64,000 bases of DNA from Cytobacillus oceanisediminis 2691 (GTDB lineage Bacteria; Bacillota; Bacilli; Bacillales; Cytobacillaceae). Below the pieces are notes generated by a model, which saw only the letters and a list, made by a program, of their open reading frames with translations, did no database searches and had not been told where the DNA came from. The stretch covers positions 533,501 through 597,500 of the forward strand of contig NZ_CP015506.1 of the NCBI RefSeq assembly GCF_000294775.2. Direction: 5' to 3'. Shown piece after piece: positions 23,616 through 30,847 of this stretch (position 1 is its first letter; each line of letters opens with the position of its first letter). Both the position numbers and the translations under genes were made by a program.

Positions 23616-24071
23616 TTAAGGTTTGTTCTTTTCCATTAACTTCTGAAAGCCGTAATTAACATTTGCAAGTGCGAAGGAAATCAGGAACAGAGTAATGGGT
23701 TTGAATTTTTTAAGCTTGTAATGGCCAATCTTTTGGAATAGTGCATTTAGCGGGAAAGCAAAAATGATGTCCATCACGAAATTAACGAAAAAATATAGCA
23801 GGTATTTACCATAAGTAAAATGAAATACCCATAAATTTATTGCGAAAAAGGGACCGAAAATAAAAGCTAATGCGTCCAATACAATAAATTTTGTACCACC
23901 TTTTACTTTCCACCATTTAAAATGAAGGTTTAAAAGGGTTTGCACTAACAAAATGCATGAGCAAAATAAGGTAACCGGCAGAAATCTTTTAAAGGACGAC
24001 TTTGGGAGGAAAATGACTGTTATGGTCCATAAAAGGATTGCGTTAACAACTCTAAAGAAATTTACGTTCAA
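23616..24071 (-). CDS. hypothetical multi-pass membrane protein
   Basis: A 151-residue protein with four or five membrane helices (VNAILLWTITVIFLP, LFCSCILLVQTLLNL, FIFGPFFAINLWVF, ISFALANVNYGF). The start is taken as the TTG at 24071 because AAAAGGAGGG precedes it by 7 bases; longer in-frame upstream sequence is not protein-like. It is divergent from the spx paralogue and may share its control region. Family not recognised. Confidence 0.6.
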   Translation of the reverse strand: MNVNFFRVVNAILLWTITVIFLPKSSFKRFLPVTLFCSCILLVQTLLNLHFKWWKVKGGTKFIVLDALAFIFGPFFAINLWVFHFTYGKYLLYFFVNFVMDIIFAFPLNALFQKIGHYKLKKFKPITLFLISFALANVNYGFQKLMEKNKP

Positions 24072-24138
24072 GAGTAACCCTCCTTTTTTATTATGGTGTT
24101 GAATTGTATGGCGATTATTCGAGTAGTAAAAGAAAATA

Positions 24139-24173
24139 TTGACTTTTTTAACTGTAATGATTATCATTACAGT
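24139..24173 (+). promoter_or_regulatory. promoter and operator 1 of the spx paralogue
   Basis: -35 TTGACT (24139-24144), 17-base spacer, -10 TATCAT (24162-24167). The 19-base operator TGTAATGATTATCATTACA (24153-24171), a palindrome with 11-base perfect arms when flanking bases are included, covers the spacer and -10. It fits the pattern TGTAAn-N7-ATTACA shared by four sites here. Repression by the neighbouring Rrf2 regulator is inferred. Confidence 0.75.
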
Positions 24174-24215
24174 ATACCCGATTGGGGAAAGAAGGATTTA
24201 CTTTTGAATGTTAAC

Positions 24216-24234
24216 TGTAAGAAATTATATTACA
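24216..24234. promoter_or_regulatory. operator 2 of the spx paralogue
   Basis: TGTAAGAAATTATATTACA matches TGTAAn-N7-ATTACA, about 63 bases downstream of operator 1 and 41 bases before the gene start. It is likely a second binding site for the Rrf2 regulator. Confidence 0.6.
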
Positions 24235-24274
24235 TTTATAAAAAATATCTAAACAATAGAGGGAGTGTTTTTAA

Positions 24275-24670
24275 ATGGTGAATTTATTCTTATCATCAAG
24301 CTGCGGTTCCTGCCGGAAAGCCCGTGCATGGCTTGAGGAGCATCAAATAGATTATGTTGAACGGAACATTGTAACAGATCCGCTTACAGTGGATGAAATT
24401 AAATCGATTCTGCGCCTTACAGAAAATGGGACTGAGGAGATTATTTCAACTAAATCAAAAGCTTACCAGGAGTTAAACGTGAATATTGATTCCATGCCGC
24501 TAAAAGAGTTATATCAATTGATTATCGATAATCCTCAAATGCTGCGCAGACCGATTATTCTCGATGAAAAAAGACTCCAGGTCGGCTTTAACGAGGACGA
24601 AATTCGCAGCTTCCTTCCACGGAAGTTTCGTACGTTTTCATACAATGAACTGCAAAGATTGGCTAACTAA
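24275..24670 (+). CDS. spxA2: Spx/ArsC-family RNA polymerase-binding regulator (SpxA2-like)
   Basis: A 131-residue Spx protein. The redox CxxC switch is [13 protein letters not shown] (Cys10 and Cys13), and [40 protein letters not shown] and SFLPRK match Spx throughout. Spx binds the RNA polymerase alpha C-terminal domain and redirects transcription under disulfide stress. B. anthracis carries a second spx (spxA2) repressed by the adjacent Rrf2-type SaiR; this locus has the same gene order. ATG follows GAGGGAG. The C-terminus differs slightly from primary Spx. Confidence 0.92.
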   Translation: MVNLFLSSSCGSCRKARAWLEEHQIDYVERNIVTDPLTVDEIKSILRLTENGTEEIISTKSKAYQELNVNIDSMPLKELYQLIIDNPQMLRRPIILDEKRLQVGFNEDEIRSFLPRKFRTFSYNELQRLAN

Positions 24671-24685
24671 CCAGTCTGTAAATTG

Positions 24686-24718
24686 TTGACAAGTCGATCT
24701 GTAACACTTAGTATTACA
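24686..24718 (+). promoter_or_regulatory. promoter and operator 3 (Rrf2 regulator gene)
   Basis: -35 TTGACA (24686-24691), 17-base spacer, -10-like TAGTAT (24709-24714). The operator TGTAACACTTAGTATTACA (24700-24718) overlaps it, suggesting autorepression. Confidence 0.65.
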
Positions 24719-24749
24719 GTACAGTATGAGAAAATATAGGAGGCCGGCC

Positions 24750-25163
24750 ATGAATAGCGATTTTACTCTTGCCATTCACAGTCTAACTTATCTCGCCCTG
24801 CAGCTGGATCGCATGTCAACGAGCGATGCGATTTCTGAAAGTGCAGGTGTCCATCCGGTCCGCATCCGAAAAGTCCTGAGTTTATTAAAAAAACATGGAT
24901 TTATTAAATCAAAAGAGGGAACGGGCGGCGGATTTATTTTTGCCCGGGATTTAAGCGAAGTGAATCTTTGGGATATTTATAAGATTACTTCTGAAGGCGC
25001 ACTGCAGCCGAAGTGTCCGGATTCAAATGAAGCCTGTGTAGTGGGGGCTAATATGCAAAGAGTTCTGATCAACATCTTTTTAGGTGCAGAGGAACATTTA
25101 GGTGAATATTTAAAGCACTATACATTAAAGAATATTGTTGATTTGATCTATAAAGAAAATTAA
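24750..25163 (+). CDS. saiR: Rrf2 family transcriptional regulator, SaiR-like
   Basis: A 137-residue Rrf2 repressor. The winged-helix segment is MSTSDAISESAGVHPVRIRK followed by KKHGFIKSKEGTGGGFIFA. A C-terminal KCPDSNEACVVG has two cysteines with the spacing used for redox or metal sensing in this family. ATG 24750 is chosen because AGGAGG lies 8 bases upstream. Position next to an spxA2-like gene matches B. anthracis SaiR. A palindrome overlapping its own promoter, and others at both neighbours, suggest it controls all three genes. Confidence 0.85.
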   Translation: MNSDFTLAIHSLTYLALQLDRMSTSDAISESAGVHPVRIRKVLSLLKKHGFIKSKEGTGGGFIFARDLSEVNLWDIYKITSEGALQPKCPDSNEACVVGANMQRVLINIFLGAEEHLGEYLKHYTLKNIVDLIYKEN

Positions 25164-25195
25164 TTGGGAGCTAATAAGCTTTCCATTCATTAAAA

Positions 25196-25214
25196 TGTAA
25201 TGAAAATTATTACA
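25196..25214. promoter_or_regulatory. operator 4 upstream of the IDEAL-domain gene
   Basis: TGTAATGAAAATTATTACA matches the 19-base TGTAAn-N7-ATTACA pattern, 32 bases before the start codon. No clear sigma-A hexamers were identified. Confidence 0.65.
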
Positions 25215-25246
25215 GTTTGAAAATCTCATTTAAGAAGGTGAAAAAA

Positions 25247-25576
25247 ATGATGTCCAACAATAAGGCCATTTTAAAAGCGGGAGATTGGATTAAGGGGAAA
25301 TCCCGTGAAGGGGAACTAATCGTTGGCTATATCGAAGCTCTTGAAGAAGGAATTATTAAGACAAAAGTTATTTCAAGTGATAATAAAACTATTGAAGGCA
25401 AAATCATTCCCCTGCTTAGCAAACAGGTTAAGAAAATGCCGGCGGCAAAGGTAGCCAATAAAGAACAGATCCATTTCCTGATCGACCTTGCCCTTTCCAC
25501 TGGAGATGAAGAATGGTTTTTTGAATTGACCTCGAAGCTGAATTCGATGAGAGAGCTTGTGAAGGATATTAAATAA
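25247..25576 (+). CDS. IDEAL-domain protein in the spx/saiR regulon
   Basis: A 109-residue cytosolic protein. The N-terminal ~55 residues look like a small beta barrel (AGDWIKGKSREGELIVGYIE). The C-terminus has an IDEAL-type helical motif (QIHFLIDLALSTGDEEWFFE). IDEAL domains occur in Bacillus small adaptors and in YpiB. ATG 25247 is selected because AAGGTG precedes it by 7 bases. The operator upstream ties it to the Rrf2 regulator. A role as Spx partner or anti-adaptor is only a hypothesis. Confidence 0.65.
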   Translation: MMSNNKAILKAGDWIKGKSREGELIVGYIEALEEGIIKTKVISSDNKTIEGKIIPLLSKQVKKMPAAKVANKEQIHFLIDLALSTGDEEWFFELTSKLNSMRELVKDIK

Positions 25577-25585
25577 AAACCGGGG

Positions 25586-25631
25586 AAGTGCCTGTGTCCG
25601 TCTGCTTATAAGCAGTCAGATGCAGGCACTT
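25586..25631. terminator. bidirectional terminator
   Basis: Outer arms AAGTGCCTG (25586-25594) and CAGGCACTT (25623-25631), with an inner TGCTTATAAGCA hairpin (25603-25614), between convergent genes. Confidence 0.7.
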
Positions 25632-25635
25632 TGAT

Positions 25636-26709
25636 TTATATTGCTTTACAGTCTTGTGCATTCTGGCTGTCCATACGATTCCTTATTATTTCTGTCAGCT
25701 TTAGTTCTGCATGAAAATAACCGTATTGGGTGCTTCCTTTTCTGCAGGTCCTCTCCACTTCATCAAGAAGGGAATATGCTTTTTCGGCATCTCTATTTAA
25801 ATAAGCCAGAATGGCTTCGCTTCTTTTGTAGCTGACCTTATCTATTGTATACATATTGCTATGCAAGGTTTTAATTAAAGTCAGATCAGGTTCTAAGGAC
25901 AGGAATGAGTCGATTTGCCGGATATGTGAAGCAAACTGCAGACGGAATTTCGTTTTGTTGGTTATAGGAAGTTTTTTGAAGGCAGCAATTGATTCCGAGG
26001 CTTGCTCATAATTGCTATTCATGAGGTGATAGTAGAATAGCAGGAATGCGGTAGTCATGGCCTCTGGGGAAGCTTCTGTTTTATAAGCTTCCTGGATTAA
26101 CTGTTCATCCCACTCGCTTGGGGTGCGCGGTGACATCATTTCTTTTAATAGGATAAGCCCGGCGAGATATGTCTGTGCTTCTTTGCCGCCTTTGTGCAGA
26201 AGCAGAAAAACACTGCCATCTGAGTTAAAGGTTCCTTTAAAGGGAATAGCTGTTGCAAAGAAAATGGCTAAGTTCAGTACTGTAAGCATCATAGCCATTT
26301 CGGCCTTTGTCATAGCCCAAATGGATAAACTGATTACAAATGCAATTAAAGTAAATACAGGACCGCCTGCCACAAACCATTTGTGCTTCTTAACCATCTT
26401 CGTTAAGTTTATTTCGTCCGGCATGCAGCTGGCCAGTCCGCCAAAGGCAAGCCAGCTTTGGTTTGGCACTATTTTTAAAGCAGGGCTCTTTTCGATTGTG
26501 ATAGGCCCGACTGTCAAAAATAAAAACGTGTAGCCGGCAAGCTTTCCGCCGATGACATGGCCGAGTTCATGGATAAAGAGAACGATGAAAGCACATGCGG
26601 CCACAAGCCCAATAGAGAAGGCTTTATCTGCATGGGAAGTAAAAGAGAAGCCGATTAGGAGAGCAATGCCTAATAAGCATATATAGAAGGGGGTAAAAAT
26701 TTTACTCAT
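25636..26709 (-). CDS. M50-type site-2 metalloprotease-like membrane protein
   Basis: A 357-residue protein. Zinc motif HELGH lies in FIVLFIHELGHVIGGKLAGY (about residues 47-51) inside a membrane helix. Several further helices are visible (FVAGGPVFTLIAFVISLSIW; FFATAIPFKGTFNSDGSVF, the second metal-ligand region with an NxDGS motif). The last ~150 residues are a helical repeat-like cytosolic tail. It is the last gene of a PadR-DUF2812-protease operon. Its substrate is unknown. Confidence 0.85.
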   Translation of the reverse strand: MSKIFTPFYICLLGIALLIGFSFTSHADKAFSIGLVAACAFIVLFIHELGHVIGGKLAGYTFLFLTVGPITIEKSPALKIVPNQSWLAFGGLASCMPDEINLTKMVKKHKWFVAGGPVFTLIAFVISLSIWAMTKAEMAMMLTVLNLAIFFATAIPFKGTFNSDGSVFLLLHKGGKEAQTYLAGLILLKEMMSPRTPSEWDEQLIQEAYKTEASPEAMTTAFLLFYYHLMNSNYEQASESIAAFKKLPITNKTKFRLQFASHIRQIDSFLSLEPDLTLIKTLHSNMYTIDKVSYKRSEAILAYLNRDAEKAYSLLDEVERTCRKGSTQYGYFHAELKLTEIIRNRMDSQNAQDCKAI

Positions 26710-26722
26710 TGAGATATCTCCT

Positions 26723-27259
26723 TTAATTTTTGCTGGATTTATTTACTTTTAACAGCTGTATGAAAAGCGCCATGGATGTCATAAGCATCGGGATAAATAA
26801 AACAATAGAGATGAAGAATCCTATTTTGCCTGCCTGATTAAGGAATCCCTCTGCTAATTTCATGAATGCTAGAGCAATAATTGTGAACAGGAGGGCAGCA
26901 ATGGTTACTATGTATACTGGCTTAGCCGTTCGTTTTACCTGAACTGTTTTGGACGCAGCATCACTATAAATAGGCGGTGTGCCGGGAACCGCTTTAAACA
27001 GGTGAATTCCTGTATGTGAGTAAACATGTGTCCAGCCGGCAGCTGCAAATAAATCGCAGTATTCTTCTTCGTCTTCTGGTGTCAATTCATGATAGTCGAT
27101 ACTGAATATCACATCTTCTGGGCCGGACTTTGTAAATGTATACAGGCCGCCTTTAAAGGATTCGACCATCCACCCCTCTGCAGCTTTTTCCCGCAGCATC
27201 TGTAAATCCTTTTGTTCAAAAAAAGCGAGTCCATTCGAGATTTTATATGTTTTCTTCAT
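26723..27259 (-). CDS. DUF2812 domain membrane protein
   Basis: A 178-residue protein with a DUF2812 N-terminal domain (residues 5-90: ALFEQKDLQMLREKAAEGW-like start, AAAGWTHVYSHTGIHLFKA) and two C-terminal membrane helices (IVTIAALLFTIIALAFMKL and IGFFISIVLFIPMLMTSM). DUF2812 genes are regularly paired with PadR regulators. It overlaps the PadR stop by 4 bases and lies 13 bases before the M50 gene. Confidence 0.85.
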   Translation of the reverse strand: MKKTYKISNGLAFFEQKDLQMLREKAAEGWMVESFKGGLYTFTKSGPEDVIFSIDYHELTPEDEEEYCDLFAAAGWTHVYSHTGIHLFKAVPGTPPIYSDAASKTVQVKRTAKPVYIVTIAALLFTIIALAFMKLAEGFLNQAGKIGFFISIVLFIPMLMTSMALFIQLLKVNKSSKN

Positions 27260-27576
27260 TGTACTCTCCCTTTATTCAATCCATCTTCCGCAAATTGCAC
27301 CATCGTTTTTCTCCTTTCAATATCAGCTTGAAGAATTTCACGGCCTCTTTCTGTCAGTACATAAACCTTCCTCCTCGAGTTTGCATCGTCGAATAGCTCA
27401 ACATACTCCTGTTTGATCAGCTTTTTGATAATGGTATATAGGGACGCCGGCCCAATATTCACCTCGCCGTTTGTTATTTCTTCAACCAGGCTCATCACTG
27501 CATAGCCATGCCGGGGCTCTGTAAAGGCCGCCATTATATAAAAGACGGAATCTGTTAATTGTTCTAAAGATTTCAT
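27256..27576 (-). CDS. PadR family transcriptional regulator
   Basis: A 106-residue PadR repressor: FYIMAAFTEPRHGYAVMSLV, then GPASLYTIIKKLIKQEYVEL and the wing SRRKVYVLTERGREIL. PadR proteins are winged-helix dimers that usually repress adjacent membrane-protein genes. First gene of the operon with DUF2812 and the M50 protease. AT-rich dyads lie directly upstream. Confidence 0.9.
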   Translation of the reverse strand: MKSLEQLTDSVFYIMAAFTEPRHGYAVMSLVEEITNGEVNIGPASLYTIIKKLIKQEYVELFDDANSRRKVYVLTERGREILQADIERRKTMVQFAEDGLNKGRVQ

Positions 27577-27603
27577 GCCAGCACCAACTTTGTATCATTT
27601 TTC

Positions 27604-27626
27604 GATATATCTAAAAGTAATATATC
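27604..27626. promoter_or_regulatory. putative PadR operator
   Basis: Inverted repeat GATATAT (27604-27610) / ATATATC (27620-27626) with a 9-base centre, plus a further GTGATATAA half 8 bases on, 28 bases upstream of the padR start. PadR family members bind similar AT-rich dyads at their own promoters. Confidence 0.5.
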
Positions 27627-27757
27627 AGAAAGTGATATAATAATCTATAAAAATTTCCAATTTATTTGAAGGAAGTTGGATATTGGTTTCGAATATGTAC
27701 AGGAAGGTATTAATATAAATTCATGTTAACAGCAGATTTTGAAACGGAGCTGCAGGT

Positions 27758-27895
27758 GTGAAAAGGTTAGCGATTATGACTGTAGGCAAAACGCATAGCG
27801 GGAAAACGACATTTGCGAAGGCTTTAGAAAAAGAATTGTCCAACGTGCCAGAGGTTATCCGTATTATAGCTGATATTTCGATGCGATTGGACTGA
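27758..27895 (+). pseudogene. truncated P-loop ATPase/kinase-like gene
   Basis: A GTG start with GGAGCTGCAG upstream opens MKRLAIMTVGKTHSGKTTFA, a clear Walker A (G-K-T-H-S-G-K-T-T). After ELSNVPEVIRIIADISMRLD the frame ends at codon 46. AAA/kinase proteins starting this way are normally 150-200 residues, so this is the 5' remnant of a longer gene. The following sequence belongs to another gene. Confidence 0.6.
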
Positions 27896-27910
27896 AGACT
27901 ATTGAAAAGA

Positions 27911-28316
27911 ATGGGGGTGTTTTTCTTAAAGGTAAATATAGTAAGTATGCTGTATGCTCTGATGATCGCAATTCCCATTCAGTTTATGCTGAATGTCTAC
28001 AGAATCAGCAGACTGACAGAATGGACTATTGATACCGTTAATATTGTATCGTCTGTTATTATCATCAGCGGATTTATCCTTTGCTCTGTTTTCCTTATTA
28101 ATTTAACAAAACGCTGGCTGTCTGAAACAAAGGCCCGGTATTGTAATGTCATACTCTGGCTGCCTTATTTTGTGCTGTCTTTTTCCAATTACTTACCAGG
28201 GGGATGTTCCGAACACTGCTTCTGGCCTTATGGCAATTGGAGCTTTAGCTGTTTTTCCGTTTTACATTTTGTTGATCAGTCTGGTTAAGAAGAATGAGCA
28301 GGGATGGTATGTATGA
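27911..28316 (+). pseudogene. hypothetical membrane protein, frameshifted
   Basis: Starting about the ATG at 27911 the protein has three membrane segments (VSMLYALMIAIPIQFML, IVSSVIIISGFILCSVF, ILWLPYFVLSFSNYL). An extra G in the run at 28199-28203 shifts the frame. The natural continuation GDVPNTASGLMAIGALAVFP, ending KKNEQGWYV, is found in the other frame to 28316. Restored length about 135 residues. Family not recognised. The exact start is uncertain. Confidence 0.5.
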
Positions 28317-28334
28317 AAAAGGAGCGGCAATAAG

Positions 28335-28817
28335 TTGGGCATCAGTCAAATGTTTGCAAGAAAAGTAATAGCTGCATCGATTTCAGGGTCACTGTTCGCG
28401 GTTGTGTTAGGTCTGATTGTAACGGATCCGTTTGTTGGAGAAGCTGGTTCGGCTGGTGAATACTTTCGGGGAGCTATTATATCCATTCCCTTCTATCTTT
28501 TATACAGCTTCCCGGTCATTTTGATTTATGGCACATTAACTTCTGCCGTTAGTGACTTATTAGCCTTTTTTATTTCGAACCATACAAACAGGAAACTGGA
28601 ATTATATATTTCATTAATCCTGCACTTGCTTTTTGGGTCAATTCTGTATGGAGTAAGTTTAGCAGCGGCTGTGTTATTTTTTATAACGGATTATATTTTG
28701 CGCCGCAAACAATTCGGCAGCTGGAGAAATGCTTTGAAATCTTTAGGATTGCCTGTTTTGGTTTGGATTGTCTTTATGGGTGGCGTGTATGTTATGGATG
28801 CTTCCTTACTGAAATAG
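28335..28817 (+). CDS. membrane protein, possibly UPF0715 family
   Basis: A 160-residue protein with four membrane helices (AASISGSLFAVVLGLIV, GAIISIPFYLLYSFPVIL, LHLLFGSILYGVSLAAAVLF, LGLPVLVWIVFMGGVYVM). The layout resembles the UPF0715 group found in tandem sets in Bacillus, but the match is by eye only. It starts at TTG behind AAAGGAGCGGC, 18 bases after the frameshifted membrane gene, so both are probably one transcript. Confidence 0.55.
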   Translation: MGISQMFARKVIAASISGSLFAVVLGLIVTDPFVGEAGSAGEYFRGAIISIPFYLLYSFPVILIYGTLTSAVSDLLAFFISNHTNRKLELYISLILHLLFGSILYGVSLAAAVLFFITDYILRRKQFGSWRNALKSLGLPVLVWIVFMGGVYVMDASLLK

Positions 28818-28931
28818 TAAGAATAATGGATTGTTTTGATAAGTAGTTCTTCGAGAAAAAGGCGGCTATTTTTATTCGATCTGGGGTTACGTTCCATTTT
28901 TATTAATACCATTCAGTAAAGAGGCGGAAAA

Positions 28932-29090
28932 ATGAACCTAATCCTTTTTGCTATTATCCACATTGTAATTGGGTGTATATTCATTTATACATACGGTAAA
29001 TTGCCAAAAGCGATGTCCACATTTGCATTCGTTTTTCTTACTATGAGTTTTCTTTATTGGGGAGCAATGTTAATCAATTTTGCTAGTTAG
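28932..29090 (+). CDS. small two-helix membrane protein
   Basis: A 52-residue protein with AAGAGGCGG before its ATG. Residues 2-20 and 30-50 are membrane segments joined by YTYGKLPKAMS. No named family. It lies ahead of another membrane-anchored gene. Confidence 0.5.
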   Translation: MNLILFAIIHIVIGCIFIYTYGKLPKAMSTFAFVFLTMSFLYWGAMLINFAS

Positions 29091-29148
29091 TCAGCTGCCA
29101 GAAGGGCGGCTTTTTATTATTGGAACGATGGATGCAAAGGGGGATTTG

Positions 29149-29745
29149 ATGAAGAAGACAAATGCGAAAAAGTATTTTAAGAGAATGTTATTTATATTAT
29201 TGGTGTCAGCTTTTGTTTATAGCATTTATATAAATCTCGGATACAGGCACTTTATAAAACAAAGCCAGGAAAGGAAGTATGCACATTTGAGGTCCATAGC
29301 TGCAGTAGGCGATAATTCGGCTCACTGGCTTGAGGAATTTGTTCAGATACCTATTGAGAAAGAGGATGAATGGAAAGACGAGTTATATAATTCATGGAGA
29401 GTTGTGAACGGAGAGAGCAGAAGTATCAATTCCTATTTGTCTGCCATGTCTGTTTTTGATATGGGAGAGGATGCACCTGATTGGAACTTGCTTCAATATA
29501 GCTTATTTCGTGTTGATGGGTTTATAAATGGCATGACGGATAAGTTTCTTGAAAATCAATCATATCGTATGAGTAAGGAAGAAACAGAAAGAATAGAAGC
29601 GGTTATTACAGTTTATAGCAGTGTTAGCGAAGAACTGGAAAAGGAATCTGTCAATGTAGAAAGACTCCTGGAATCTATAAAGGAACCGATGCTGGTAATA
29701 GATGATTATTATGCGGATGCCCTTGAGAAAGTGGATAGTAACTAA
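29149..29745 (+). CDS. hypothetical membrane-anchored helical protein
   Basis: A 198-residue protein. After a basic start (KKTNAKKYFKRM) comes one membrane anchor (LFILLVSAFVYSIYINLGY), then an extracellular all-helical domain rich in Glu and Lys. The ATG at 29149 with GGGGGA upstream is preferred to an earlier in-frame start. It has no cysteine lipobox. Function unknown. Confidence 0.6.
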   Translation: MKKTNAKKYFKRMLFILLVSAFVYSIYINLGYRHFIKQSQERKYAHLRSIAAVGDNSAHWLEEFVQIPIEKEDEWKDELYNSWRVVNGESRSINSYLSAMSVFDMGEDAPDWNLLQYSLFRVDGFINGMTDKFLENQSYRMSKEETERIEAVITVYSSVSEELEKESVNVERLLESIKEPMLVIDDYYADALEKVDSN

Positions 29746-29790
29746 GAGCTTTCTTTTGGGATTTACATACACTAAAGGAAGGCAAATTAT

Positions 29791-29809
29791 CCCCCACTAA
29801 ACGTGGGGG
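29791..29809. terminator. GC-rich hairpin downstream of cwlJ
   Basis: Arms CCCCCAC (29791-29797) and GTGGGGG (29803-29809), 5-base loop, 6 bases from the cwlJ stop and also 45 bases after the plus-strand gene. No long T run, so termination is likely but not certain. Confidence 0.55.
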
Positions 29810-29814
29810 TATGG

Positions 29815-30252
29815 TCACCTATAAACACTTTCACATGTATTAGCTTGGGGTTCATAATAGCAATGCTGTTTGAATTGTCCTGAAAAAGGCTGATCGTACC
29901 ATGTTGGCGGACATGGAGCATATGGATTGAAATACCAGAGAGCAAACTTGGAAGGATGCTGCCTCCAATAGTCTAAGGTTTGTTTAGCCAATCGTTTCTC
30001 TACACCTCTGGCCCTGTTGTAAAAAACATTTCCTTTCTGTACGGCTTCAAAAGAGTAATTTCCTCCCTGCACTTGAAATATGACTTGAGGTATTGTCCGG
30101 AGACCTACAAAATCGAGGCAATCAGCCGCTCTTCGATTGACTATAACATTTCCGACCATAAGCATCCCAAGTTTTCCTTCACCTTCGGCTTCTGCCCTCA
30201 TCATCCTTGCCATTAAAGCCACGTCACTGTCGGTATATTGTACTCTTGGCAC
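29815..30252 (-). CDS. cwlJ: spore cortex-lytic cell wall hydrolase CwlJ
   Basis: A 145-residue SleB/CwlJ-type hydrolase (hydrolase_2 family). Characteristic segments are DSDVALMARMMRAEAEGEG, VGNVIVNRR, NYSFEAVQKGNVFYNRA and FALWYFNPYAPCPPTWYDQP. CwlJ degrades muramic-delta-lactam cortex peptidoglycan during germination and is activated by Ca-dipicolinate. The conserved Glu of AEAEGEG is the likely catalytic residue. No signal peptide, as in the B. subtilis coat-located protein. gerQ is not adjacent here. Confidence 0.93.
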   Translation of the reverse strand: MPRVQYTDSDVALMARMMRAEAEGEGKLGMLMVGNVIVNRRAADCLDFVGLRTIPQVIFQVQGGNYSFEAVQKGNVFYNRARGVEKRLAKQTLDYWRQHPSKFALWYFNPYAPCPPTWYDQPFSGQFKQHCYYEPQANTCESVYR

Positions 30253-30272
30253 TTTTTATCACCTCTAAAAGA

Positions 30273-30300
30273 ATTGTATTAAGAAATCCTGTAAACATGC
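30273..30300 (-). promoter_or_regulatory. sigma-E-like promoter of cwlJ
   Basis: On the minus strand GCATGTT (30300-30294), 13 bases, AATACAAT (30280-30273), close to the sigma-E pattern (GHATANT ... CATACANT), 21 bases before the cwlJ start. Known sigma-E dependence of cwlJ supports it. Confidence 0.45.
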
Positions 30301-30528
30301 TAACGGGTTCAAAGGAAGAAATATTAATTGGGGGTGCAAACCGCATTGCGTGTTCAGCACCCCTTATTACGGATATATAAACAGTTAGTGTGGCTTAACT
30401 GCTTCGAGCTCTATTTAAATAAGCTACCTAATTTATATGCTGCCTCCGTTTGAAATATGCAAAAAAAGGGGGTTTAATGAAACCTTTTCTATGGAAATTC
30501 GTACCATTACTTATGAGGGGTGGGTATC

Positions 30529-30825
30529 TTGAAAACTCAAAATGATAAAAGTGCAGTAAGCCTGAAAAAATTTTTATATGGTATAGGCCTATTTATTTTC
30601 GGGGGATTGGCTTTAACAAATGTGACGGCGCCGCTGCCTTTAAAGGAATCAACCAAAGAATTTCTTTTGTTTATTTTTGGGTGTGTACTAATCTATTATT
30701 TTTTAGTAAGTGTCTACTTCATAGGCGGATTATGGAGGAAAGTTTTTTATGCGATTTTAATTTTGCTATGCGGGTTTAGTATATTAATGGTTTTTTATTT
30801 GATAACACATTCAATACCTCACTAA
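30529..30825 (+). CDS. hypothetical membrane protein
   Basis: A 98-residue protein with three hydrophobic segments (FLYGIGLFIFGGLALTNV, EFLLFIFGCVLIYYFLVSVYF, VFYAILILLCGFSILMVFY). Start taken at TTG 30529 because GAGGGGTGGG sits 8-10 bases upstream. Upstream, 30301-30528 has a GGGGTGC/GCACCCC dyad (about 30332-30363) but no gene. Function unknown. The next gene begins 22 bases later. Confidence 0.5.
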   Translation: MKTQNDKSAVSLKKFLYGIGLFIFGGLALTNVTAPLPLKESTKEFLLFIFGCVLIYYFLVSVYFIGGLWRKVFYAILILLCGFSILMVFYLITHSIPH

Positions 30826-30847
30826 TATTTAGAAAGGTGGAGATAAA

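Noticed and set aside
24153-24171. Fur or Zur box from the TGTAATGATTATCATTACA dyad
   Set aside because: It resembles Fur-family symmetry, but three other sites share only the TGTAA/ATTACA ends, and an Rrf2 gene lies inside the set, which explains them better.
29791-29809. CCCCCAC/GTGGGGG hairpin as an IS200/IS605 end or CRISPR repeat
   Set aside because: It is single copy with no transposase or spacers nearby, and its position beside the cwlJ stop fits a terminator.
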